A DNA stretch of 21,837 nucleotides, taken from assembly GCA_020048255.1 (NCBI GenBank), contig JAIFMR010000127.1, positions 1 through 21,837 of the forward strand, read 5' to 3'. The notes below the pieces were generated by a model, which was given only the letters and a program-made list of their open reading frames with translations, searched no databases and was not told the DNA's origin. Positions 14,780 to 21,369 of the stretch are shown piece by piece (positions within the stretch are counted from its first letter, which is position 1; each line of letters starts with the position of its first letter). This stretch comes from Rhodoferax sp. Lineage in GTDB: Bacteria > Pseudomonadota > Gammaproteobacteria > Burkholderiales > Burkholderiaceae_C. The translations under genes and the position numbers were made by a program.

Positions 14780-16192
14780 CTACTTATTTTGTAACGACTG
14801 CAGTAGCTTGGTGTGCACCCCGCCAAAACCACCGTTGCTCATGCACACAATGTGATCGCCCGCACGGGCTGCTTGGGTGACGAGTTTCACCAAATCGTCG
14901 AGTTGGTCTGACACCACCGCTTTGTCACCCAGGGGTTCCAGGGCACCGACAGCGTCCCAGCCCAGACCGGCGCTGTGACAAAACGACAGGTCGGCCGAGG
15001 CCAGGCTCCAGGGCAACAGGGCTTTCATGGTGCCGAGTTTCATGGTGTTGGAGCGTGGCTCAAACACCGCCAGAATGCGCTCGCCCGGTTTCAGTATCTG
15101 GCGCAGACCGTCCAGTGTGGTGCGAATCGCCGTGGGATGGTGGGCAAAGTCGTCGTACACCGTGATGTGGCCTGGCGCATCGCCCTGGCCAGAGGGCACT
15201 GTGCCGCGCACTTCCATGCGCCGCTTGACGTTCTCAAAACTGCCCAGAGCCTGCGCCGCCAAGGCCGGTGCCACGCCAAGGTGTTCGGCCGCCGCGATAG
15301 CCGCCAAGGCGTTGAGCTGGTTGTGGACACCGCTCAACTCCCAGTTGACATGTCCCACGGTCTGCCCCTGCTGCTGCACGTCAAAGTCATTTGCAGGGCC
15401 TGTCGCGGTGAAATCACTCACGGCGGCGCCGAAACTGCGCACTTCGCTCCAGCAGCCCGCGTGCAAAACCCGAGCCAGGCTTTCTTCCAGACCATTGACA
15501 ATGACTCGGCCGCTGCCATGAACGCCTGCGCCAGGCACCGTGCGGACCAAATGATGAAATTGGCGCTCAATGGATGCCAGATCGTCAAAAATGTCGGCGT
15601 GATCAAATTCCAGGTTGTTCAGCACGGCCGTGCGCGGGCGGTAATGCACAAACTTGCTGCGTTTGTCAAAAAAGGCCGTGTCGTACTCGTCGGCCTCGAT
15701 CACGAAGGGGCGCCCTGCGCCCAATCGGGCCGAAACACCAAAGTTCAAGGGCACGCCACCCACCAAAAAACCCGGCTGCAGACCCGCGTACTCCAAAATC
15801 CAGCTGGTCATGGCGGTGGTGGTGGTTTTGCCGTGGGTGCCGGCAAGGGCGATCACATGCCGGCCCTGCAAAATATGCTCAGACAGCCACTGCGGGCCAC
15901 TGGTGTAGGGCAAGCCGGCGTCCAGAATGGCTTCCATCAAGGGAAATTTGGGGCTGCCATTGGCCAGCCGGGCTCGGCTGACCACGTTGCCCACCACGTA
16001 GATGTCGGGTTGGAGTCGGAGCTGATCGGCATCAAATCCCTCAATGAGCTCAATGCCCAAAGCACGCAGTTGGTCGCTCATGGGGGGATAAACGCCGGCG
16101 TCGCAACCTGTCACGGTGTGACCTGCCTCGCGCGCCAAGGCAGCCAGGCCACCCATAAAGGTGCCACAAATACCAAGAATGTGAATATGCAT
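14780..16192 (-). CDS. mpl: UDP-N-acetylmuramate:L-alanyl-gamma-D-glutamyl-meso-diaminopimelate ligase
   Basis: Mpl reattaches the recycled tripeptide L-Ala-D-Glu-meso-DAP to UDP-MurNAc in the cytoplasm, saving de novo synthesis. The 470-residue protein belongs to the Mur ligase superfamily: an N-terminal Rossmann segment MHIHILGICGTFMGGLAALA, the ATP loop ALAGTHGKTTTTAM (115-128), the metal-binding region FVIEADEYDTAFFDKRSKF (163-181), NNLEFDHADIF and the C-terminal YDDFAHHPTAIR. The TFMGG motif, EADEYDTAFFD and overall length separate Mpl from MurC. It is divergent from the next gene with 84 bases between starts. The ATG follows a TAAAAT hexamer by six bases with no Shine-Dalgarno; an in-frame TAA 12 bases upstream fixes the start. 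Confidence 0.95.
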   Translation of the reverse strand: MHIHILGICGTFMGGLAALAREAGHTVTGCDAGVYPPMSDQLRALGIELIEGFDADQLRLQPDIYVVGNVVSRARLANGSPKFPLMEAILDAGLPYTSGPQWLSEHILQGRHVIALAGTHGKTTTTAMTSWILEYAGLQPGFLVGGVPLNFGVSARLGAGRPFVIEADEYDTAFFDKRSKFVHYRPRTAVLNNLEFDHADIFDDLASIERQFHHLVRTVPGAGVHGSGRVIVNGLEESLARVLHAGCWSEVRSFGAAVSDFTATGPANDFDVQQQGQTVGHVNWELSGVHNQLNALAAIAAAEHLGVAPALAAQALGSFENVKRRMEVRGTVPSGQGDAPGHITVYDDFAHHPTAIRTTLDGLRQILKPGERILAVFEPRSNTMKLGTMKALLPWSLASADLSFCHSAGLGWDAVGALEPLGDKAVVSDQLDDLVKLVTQAARAGDHIVCMSNGGFGGVHTKLLQSLQNK

Positions 16193-16198
16193 GTGCTG

Positions 16199-16204
16199 AT
16201 TTTA
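16199..16204 (-). promoter_or_regulatory. -10-like hexamer placing an mpl transcript start at the ATG
   Basis: On the minus strand TAAAAT (16204-16199) is followed by six bases (CAGCAC) and the mpl ATG. Five of six positions match TATAAT. A weak CTGAAC or CCTGAA lies 16-17 bases upstream. The geometry predicts a leaderless transcript. Confidence 0.4.
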
Positions 16205-16276
16205 AAGAGCTGGCGTTTGGGTTCAGGACCGTGCCAAGGGCTGAGTCCGCAGTGAATCAAGGCAAAATGAGGTTCT

Positions 16277-16867
16277 ATGACCGAGTTGAAGTCTGAAATT
16301 GCTGCGCAGGCCGCCCGTTGGGTGGTCGAAGAAGGGCTGGACTACGGTGCCGCCAAGCGGCGTGCCGCCAAGGAACTGGGCCTCAGCGGCAAAGGGGCAT
16401 TGCCAGGTAATGACGAGGTGGAAGATGCCGTGATGGACTACATTGCTGTGTTTTGTGCCGAGACCCAGCCACGGGAGTTGTTGGCCTTGCGCCAGTTAGC
16501 CTTGGTCTGGATGGATCGGCTTCAGGACTTTCGACCTCATTTGGGAGGTGCGGTGTGGCAGGGGAGCGCGACCCGTTTGTCTGACATTTATCTGCAATTG
16601 TTTTGTGATGACTGCAAATCGGCGGAAATCGTGCTGATTGACCAGCGTGTCAAGTATGTGGCGCGCAGCGTGATGGGGCTTCATGGCGAGACGGTGGATG
16701 CCTTGAGTGTTCACGCGTTTTGTCCAGATCTGCAAGAGGAGATTGGTGTGCATTTGATGATTTATGACCACGACGATGTGCGAGGTGCCCTGAAGCCCGA
16801 TGCCAAGGGGCGTGTGCCCCGGGGCGATACCAAAGCCTTGCGTAACTTGCTGGGCGGGGCAGCATGA
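16277..16867 (+). CDS. Conserved protein of unknown function, nucleotidyltransferase-like motif
   Basis: A 196-residue cytosolic protein with no signal peptide or membrane segment. From recall, relatives in Burkholderiales sit beside mpl and are often labelled UDP-N-acetylmuramate-alanine ligase; nothing in the sequence supports that, since there is no Mur ATP loop and it is less than half the length. The N-terminal 60 residues look helical (EIAAQAARWVVEEGLDYGAAKRRAAKEL split over two helices). The middle has GAVWQGSATRLSDIYLQLF (91-109), which resembles the GS...DxD signature of MNT-type nucleotidyltransferases, but the second acid is Tyr105. A possible third acid is Asp164 in HLMIYDHDD. Its stop overlaps the start of the TlpA-like gene (ATGA at 16864-16867), implying translational coupling. 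Function is unknown. Confidence 0.8.
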   Translation: MTELKSEIAAQAARWVVEEGLDYGAAKRRAAKELGLSGKGALPGNDEVEDAVMDYIAVFCAETQPRELLALRQLALVWMDRLQDFRPHLGGAVWQGSATRLSDIYLQLFCDDCKSAEIVLIDQRVKYVARSVMGLHGETVDALSVHAFCPDLQEEIGVHLMIYDHDDVRGALKPDAKGRVPRGDTKALRNLLGGAA

Positions 16868-17412
16868 GTCGCCCGATGCCATCGCGGCGAGCGTGGTTGG
16901 CGGCCGGTGTGGGTGTTTTGGCTGCGGCGGGTGGTGCCACGCTGGCGTGGAGGCGTTCGCAGCGACAGTCTGATGCATTGGCGGACGCAGAAACATCCTT
17001 TTGGCAACAGCAGTTTGTGCAAGTGGATGGCGCTGCGATGGCCATGTCGGCTTTTCGCGGAAAACCCCTGTTGCTGAATTTTTGGGCAACCTGGTGCCCG
17101 CCGTGTATTGAAGAACTTCCCCTATTGAACGCTTTTTTCAGTGAACATGCCCCTAAGGGCTGGCAAGTGCTCGGTTTGGCTGTAGATCAGTCCGCGCCGG
17201 TGAAGCGCTTTTTAACCCAGACACCGCTGGTGTTTCCGGTTGCGTTGGCTGGTTTTTCGGGCGTCGAGCTGAGTCGATCACTGGGCAATTTAAGCGGTGG
17301 CTTGCCATTTACGGCGGTTTTTGATGTGACGGGTCGCTTGGTGCATCGGCAACTGGGCCGGCTTTCGGCTGCCAATCTGGTGAACATCAGTGGTTTGGCT
17401 GGGGTACGCTGA
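16864..17412 (+). CDS. TlpA/ResA-like thioredoxin-fold protein
   Basis: A 182-residue periplasmic thiol-disulfide protein of the TlpA/ResA/DsbE group. An N-terminal hydrophobic segment at about 11-29 follows SRRAWLAAG, a twin-arginine-like motif, so it may be a Tat signal or a membrane anchor. The thioredoxin domain covers about 48-175, with the redox site FWATWCPPCIEELPLL (Cys78, Cys81). GLPFTAVFDVTGRLV holds the conserved cis-proline loop (LPF). Partners are typically cytochrome c maturation or other reductive thiol pathways; no cytochrome genes are near, so the substrate is open. The gene overlaps the preceding reading frame by four bases and lies 127 bases before accB. Confidence 0.88.
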   Translation: MSRPMPSRRAWLAAGVGVLAAAGGATLAWRRSQRQSDALADAETSFWQQQFVQVDGAAMAMSAFRGKPLLLNFWATWCPPCIEELPLLNAFFSEHAPKGWQVLGLAVDQSAPVKRFLTQTPLVFPVALAGFSGVELSRSLGNLSGGLPFTAVFDVTGRLVHRQLGRLSAANLVNISGLAGVR

Positions 17413-17451
17413 AATTCAAAGTGGCGTTGCGTTGCATAGTAAACTTGCGAC

Positions 17452-17501
17452 AATTAGCCGGTATTTTTCAACATTCAGTATGTTTTGTTGAAAATTAGCC
17501 G
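17452..17501. repeat. Paired direct and inverted repeats upstream of accB
   Basis: AATTAGCCG occurs twice as a direct repeat (17452-17460 and 17493-17501). Between the copies lies a perfect 9-bp inverted repeat, TTTTCAACA (17465-17473) and TGTTGAAAA (17486-17494), with a 12-base spacer. The segment is AT-rich compared with its surroundings and occupies the 127-base gap upstream of accBC, where a promoter and operator are expected. The regulator is unknown. Confidence 0.5.
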
Positions 17502-17539
17502 AAATTGTTTATTTCATCCGTCAAGCGTTGGAGACATTT

Positions 17540-17992
17540 ATGGACTTAAGAAAACTCAAAACCCTGATTGATCTGGTGTCGGAATCAAACGTGTCCGAAC
17601 TGGAAATAACCGAAGCGGAAGGCAAGGTGCGCATTGTCAAGGGTGGTGTGGCCATGGTGCCGCAATACGTTCAGGCCGCTGCGCCAGCCGTCGCCATGCC
17701 AATTGCTGCCCCAGTAGCCTCGGCGGAGCCCGCTGTGGCAGCAGAGCCTGCCGAGACCGGGCACACCACCAAGTCGCCCATGGTGGGCACTTTTTATCGA
17801 TCAGCTTCGCCCGGAGGCAAGTCTTTTGTGGAGATCGGCGACGCCGTCAAGGAAGGTGAAACCCTGTGCATCATCGAGGCCATGAAAATTCTCAATGAAA
17901 TTGAGGCTGATAAGGCGGGCACGATTCGTCGGATATTGTGTGAGAACGGTCAAGCCGTGGAATACGGACAGCCCCTGTTCATCATCGATTGA
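17540..17992 (+). CDS. accB: Biotin carboxyl carrier protein of acetyl-CoA carboxylase
   Basis: AccB carries the biotin that AccC carboxylates and the AccAD transferase uses to form malonyl-CoA, the committed step of fatty acid synthesis. The 150-residue protein has an N-terminal domain MDLRKLKTLIDLVSESNVSE, a flexible Ala/Pro/Val-rich linker at about 43-72, and the biotinyl domain at about 76-150 with IIEAMKILNEIEA, where Lys116 is biotinylated. The start at ATG 17540 is chosen over an in-frame TTG 12 bases upstream because GGAG lies at 17530-17533 and the family begins with this Met. It precedes accC by 15 bases in the same operon. Confidence 0.96.
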   Translation: MDLRKLKTLIDLVSESNVSELEITEAEGKVRIVKGGVAMVPQYVQAAAPAVAMPIAAPVASAEPAVAAEPAETGHTTKSPMVGTFYRSASPGGKSFVEIGDAVKEGETLCIIEAMKILNEIEADKAGTIRRILCENGQAVEYGQPLFIID

Positions 17993-18007
17993 TGGCAGGA
18001 ATGAACC

Positions 18008-19357
18008 ATGTTTAAGAAAATACTGGTCGCCAATCGGGGCGAAATTGCGTTGCGAATCCAGCGTGCCTGCCGCGAATTGGGCATCAGGGCAGTGATGGTT
18101 TACTCGGAAGCCGATCGCGATGCCAAGTACGTCAAACTCGCCGAAGAGGCGGTGTGTATTGGCCCCGCTGCTTCAAGTTTGAGCTACTTGAATATGCCCG
18201 CCATCATCTCGGCAGCCGAGGTTACCGATGCCGAAGCCATTCACCCAGGTTATGGTTTTTTAAGCGAGAACGCTGATTTTGCCGAGCGCGTGGAACGCAG
18301 TGGATTCCAGTTCATCGGTCCGACACCCGAGTCGATTCGCATCATGGGCGACAAGGTGTCCGCCAAGCAGGCCATGATCAAGGCGGGTGTCCCCTGTGTG
18401 CCAGGCTCGGAAGGCGAGTTGCCCGATGATCCCGTACAGATTCGGCGCATTGCCAAGGCCATTGGTTACCCGGTAATCATCAAGGCGGCTGGCGGTGGCG
18501 GGGGTCGCGGTATGCGGGTGGTTCACACCGAGGCGGCTCTGGTCAATGCGGTTGCCATGACCAAGAACGAAGCCGGCGCGGCGTTCAACAACCCGGCGGT
18601 TTATATGGAGAAATTTCTCCAGAACCCACGGCATATCGAGATTCAAATTCTGGCGGACAAGTATAAAAATGCGGTCTACCTGGGTGAGCGAGACTGCTCC
18701 ATGCAGCGGCGCCATCAGAAGGTCATTGAAGAGGCACCTGCGCCCGGAATTCCCCGCAAGGTCATTGATCGCATTGGCGACCGTTGCGTGGCAGCGTGCA
18801 AGCGCATTGGCTACCGCGGCGCCGGCACGTTCGAGTTTTTGTATGAAGACGGTGAGTTTTATTTCATCGAAATGAACACCCGGGTTCAGGTCGAGCACCC
18901 GGTGACCGAGATGACCACGGGCATTGACATCGTCAAAACCCAGATCATGGTCGCTGCGGGCGAGAAATTACCGTTCACGCAGCGGCAGATTCAGATTCGG
19001 GGTCACGCCATTGAGTGCCGCCTGAACGCTGAGGATTCCTATAAGTTCATTCCCTCACCGGGTCGCATCACCATGTGGCACCCCCCGGGTGGGCCGGGTG
19101 TGCGCGTGGATTCCCACATTTATACCAATTACTTTGTGCCGCCCAATTACGACTCGATGATTGGCAAGATCATTGTGCATGGCGATACCCGTGAACAAGC
19201 GCTGGCCCGCATGCGTACCGCCTTAGGTGAAACCGTGGTGGAGGGTATTAATACCAATATTGCCTTGCATCGTGAGCTGATGGTGGATGCCAAGTTCATG
19301 GACGGCGGCACCAATATTCACTACCTTGAAGGCTGGCTGGCCGACCACGCCCGCTGA
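18008..19357 (+). CDS. accC: Biotin carboxylase subunit of acetyl-CoA carboxylase
   Basis: AccC carboxylates the biotin of AccB with bicarbonate and ATP. The 449-residue protein has the family length. It contains the N-terminal MFKKILVANRGEIALRI, HPGYGFLSEN (79-88), the ATP-grasp glycine loop AAGGGGGRGMR (160-170), GERDCSMQRRHQKVIEEAP (226-244) and EMNTRVQVEHPVTEMTTG (288-305), which together include the metal and biotin-binding residues. An AGGA site lies eight bases before the ATG. It sits between accB (15 bases away) and prmA (12 bases away), so the three are almost certainly one transcript. Confidence 0.97.
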   Translation: MFKKILVANRGEIALRIQRACRELGIRAVMVYSEADRDAKYVKLAEEAVCIGPAASSLSYLNMPAIISAAEVTDAEAIHPGYGFLSENADFAERVERSGFQFIGPTPESIRIMGDKVSAKQAMIKAGVPCVPGSEGELPDDPVQIRRIAKAIGYPVIIKAAGGGGGRGMRVVHTEAALVNAVAMTKNEAGAAFNNPAVYMEKFLQNPRHIEIQILADKYKNAVYLGERDCSMQRRHQKVIEEAPAPGIPRKVIDRIGDRCVAACKRIGYRGAGTFEFLYEDGEFYFIEMNTRVQVEHPVTEMTTGIDIVKTQIMVAAGEKLPFTQRQIQIRGHAIECRLNAEDSYKFIPSPGRITMWHPPGGPGVRVDSHIYTNYFVPPNYDSMIGKIIVHGDTREQALARMRTALGETVVEGINTNIALHRELMVDAKFMDGGTNIHYLEGWLADHAR

Positions 19358-19369
19358 AGGTTTTACGAC

Positions 19370-20257
19370 ATGTTTGAGTTGCGACTGATGTGCCCTGAGG
19401 ATCGGGTCGAGACGCTGAGTGATGCGCTTGATGCACTGGACGCCCTCAGTGTCAGTGTGGAAGATGCCGATGCCCAGACCGACGCCGAGCAAGCCCTGTT
19501 CGGTGAGCCAGGCATGCCTCCGCCGAAGGACGGCTGGCAACGCTCCCGCGTGCTGGCGCTGTTTCAAGAGCGCGAGCAAGCCCAAGCGACATTGGAACTG
19601 CTGCAGGCACAGGATTTTTTTGTCGGTTGTGAAGTGCTGGGGATTCAGCACGTGCCCGAGCAGGATTGGGTTCGCCTGACGCAGTCCCAATTTGCGCCTG
19701 TGGACATCACACCGGATTTTTGGATTGTGCCCACTTGGCATGAGCCCCCGGCAGCGGCTCGGGTGGTGATTCGGCTGGATCCCGGACTGGCCTTTGGCAC
19801 CGGAACGCATCCAACCACGCGCATGTGTTTGCGCTGGATTGCACGTCACGGTGGATCTGTGGAATTGGCCCGGGTGTTGGACTACGGTTGCGGCTCGGGC
19901 ATTCTCGCCATTGGTGCTGCCAAATTTGGTGCCACCGACATCGATGCGGTCGACATCGACAGCGCAGCGGTGGACTCCACACGCCTGAACGCCCAGGCTA
20001 ACCATGTCCACTTGCGTGCCGGATTGCCTGAGGTGGCTAGCGGGCTTTACCAGACGGTACTGGCCAACATCCTGGCAACACCGCTGAAAGTATTGGCACC
20101 TTTGCTGCGCTCGCGTGTTGCGGCGGGCGGGTCTTTGGTGTTGGCAGGTATTCTTGAGCGGCAGGCGGATGAGCTCAAGGCAGCCTATGCGCCGTATTGC
20201 GCCCTGGAGATCTCCGATACCGAGGACGGCTGGATATTGATGACCGCCCGGTGCTGA
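19370..20257 (+). CDS. prmA: Ribosomal protein L11 methyltransferase
   Basis: PrmA is a SAM-dependent methyltransferase that trimethylates ribosomal protein L11. The 295-residue protein has an N-terminal L11-recognition domain (about 1-100) and a Rossmann-like catalytic domain. The signatures are LDPGLAFGTGTHPTTRMCL (156-174) and the SAM loop VLDYGCGSGILAIGAAKFGA (188-207), followed by VLANILATPL, the NIL-type active-site segment. AAGG precedes the ATG by about nine bases. Coupling with accBC is a common Burkholderiales order; the functional reason is not known. Confidence 0.95.
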   Translation: MFELRLMCPEDRVETLSDALDALDALSVSVEDADAQTDAEQALFGEPGMPPPKDGWQRSRVLALFQEREQAQATLELLQAQDFFVGCEVLGIQHVPEQDWVRLTQSQFAPVDITPDFWIVPTWHEPPAAARVVIRLDPGLAFGTGTHPTTRMCLRWIARHGGSVELARVLDYGCGSGILAIGAAKFGATDIDAVDIDSAAVDSTRLNAQANHVHLRAGLPEVASGLYQTVLANILATPLKVLAPLLRSRVAAGGSLVLAGILERQADELKAAYAPYCALEISDTEDGWILMTARC

Positions 20258-20294
20258 GCGCGTTGAACCAGATTCCTGCAAAATCTGACATTTC

Positions 20295-21305
20295 ATGAGC
20301 CTCTTGACCCGCTGCCCCGCTTGCACAACGGTTTACCGTGTGGTGCCGGATCAATTGCGGATTTCTCAGGGATGGGTGAAGTGCGGTCAGTGTGGTGATA
20401 TTTTTGATGCCACTCAGCATTTGATTCAAACCGCGACAGCGCCAGAGGAGGTGCCTGCCGACCCCCCACCACCGGTGGTTCCAGATGTTCTGGCTGACGC
20501 TGCACAGGATCTTGTCCCTCAAGGTGAAGGTCCTCAGGATGAGACCGATGCCCTGGCACCTGAGGCGCAGGCTGCTGAAAATTCAGCATTGGAACAAGCC
20601 GAGACATCATTGCAACCGGCCGACTCCGAGTCAGAAATTGACAGTGATGCCACTTTGGATAGTCCGCCACAAAGCGGTGTCGATGGGGATGTCAATCTAA
20701 CATCTGAGACTCCAGCAGAAGAGCCTTTGGAGGCGTTGCCATCGCCGTTAACAGATGGCGACGAACGCGGGGAAGGGTTTGAACAAGTTTCGTTCATGAG
20801 GCGGGCGGCTGGGTCGTCCTTTTGGCAGCATGGGGCTGTCAAAGTCCTCCTGTGGTTGCTTGCGATATCACTTAGCGTTGGGTTGGCCGGGCAATGGGTG
20901 GTGCAGGAGCGTGATCGCTTGGCGGCCTGGCATCCAGAGCTGAAACCGGTGTTGCAGGTGCTGTGTCAGGTTTTGGCATGCTCCGTGGGACCGCTGCAAC
21001 AGATTGAGTCTGTCGCGGTTGATTCAGCGGCCTTCTACACCTTGGGTGCCGACCGTTACCGTTTGAGTTTCACGCTGAAAAATTCAGCACACCTGGCTGT
21101 TGCGCTGCCCAGCATCGAGCTTACCTTGACCGATGCTCTGGATCACGCTGTTGTTCGGCGTGTGTTGTCTGCAGCGGAACTTGCGGTCGACTCAGATCGC
21201 TTGGGACCTGCGGCTGAATGGCCCGTGACCATGGTGTTGAAAGTGAATCCCGGGGCAGGTGTGCCCAAGGTTGTTGGTTACCGGTTGCTGGCTTTTTATC
21301 CCTGA
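20295..21305 (+). CDS. Zinc-ribbon DUF3426 membrane protein
   Basis: A 336-residue protein of unknown function. The N-terminus is an MJ0042-type zinc ribbon with two CxxC pairs, Cys7/Cys10 (TRCPACTTVYRV) and Cys30/Cys33 (VKCGQCGDIFDA). A long acidic, Pro/Ala/Glu-rich and probably disordered linker covers about 45-165. A single membrane helix lies at about 181-203 (AVKVLLWLLAISLSVGLAGQ), and the C-terminal 130 residues match the DUF3426 region in placement, with ELTLTDALDHAVVRRVL near the end. This puts the zinc ribbon in the cytoplasm and the DUF3426 domain in the periplasm. It starts 37 bases after prmA and is probably the last gene of the accB operon. No Shine-Dalgarno is evident. Confidence 0.88.
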   Translation: MSLLTRCPACTTVYRVVPDQLRISQGWVKCGQCGDIFDATQHLIQTATAPEEVPADPPPPVVPDVLADAAQDLVPQGEGPQDETDALAPEAQAAENSALEQAETSLQPADSESEIDSDATLDSPPQSGVDGDVNLTSETPAEEPLEALPSPLTDGDERGEGFEQVSFMRRAAGSSFWQHGAVKVLLWLLAISLSVGLAGQWVVQERDRLAAWHPELKPVLQVLCQVLACSVGPLQQIESVAVDSAAFYTLGADRYRLSFTLKNSAHLAVALPSIELTLTDALDHAVVRRVLSAAELAVDSDRLGPAAEWPVTMVLKVNPGAGVPKVVGYRLLAFYP

Positions 21306-21356
21306 TGCCCATAAAAAAAGCCTGCGGCATCACTGCAACAGGCTTTGGATGGGCAT
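21305..21356 (-). terminator. Intrinsic terminator for the histone H1-like gene
   Basis: AAAGCCTG (21317-21324) and CAGGCTTT (21339-21346) form an 8-bp stem. An outer arm, ATGCCCAT (21305-21312) with ATGGGCAT (21349-21356), extends the structure. Reading leftwards the hairpin is followed by a run of seven T, making a good terminator for the minus-strand gene. For plus-strand transcripts the T-run is weak, so stopping of the accB operon here is less sure. Confidence 0.75.
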
Positions 21357-21369
21357 GGCCCCGGACTGA

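Noticed and set aside
14975..16255. Long plus-strand frame of 426 codons opposite mpl
   Set aside because: It lies antisense to mpl, whose Mur-ligase motifs are clear; the frame has no recognisable domain and is explained by GC-rich codon composition.
16263..16268. CAAAAT as another -10 box for a leaderless start at 16277
   Set aside because: GAGG at 16269-16272 could act as a short-spaced ribosome binding site, so this gene was left out of the leaderless set.
19223..20326. Minus-strand frame of 367 codons opposite accC and prmA
   Set aside because: Spans the antisense of two well-supported genes and shows no domain.
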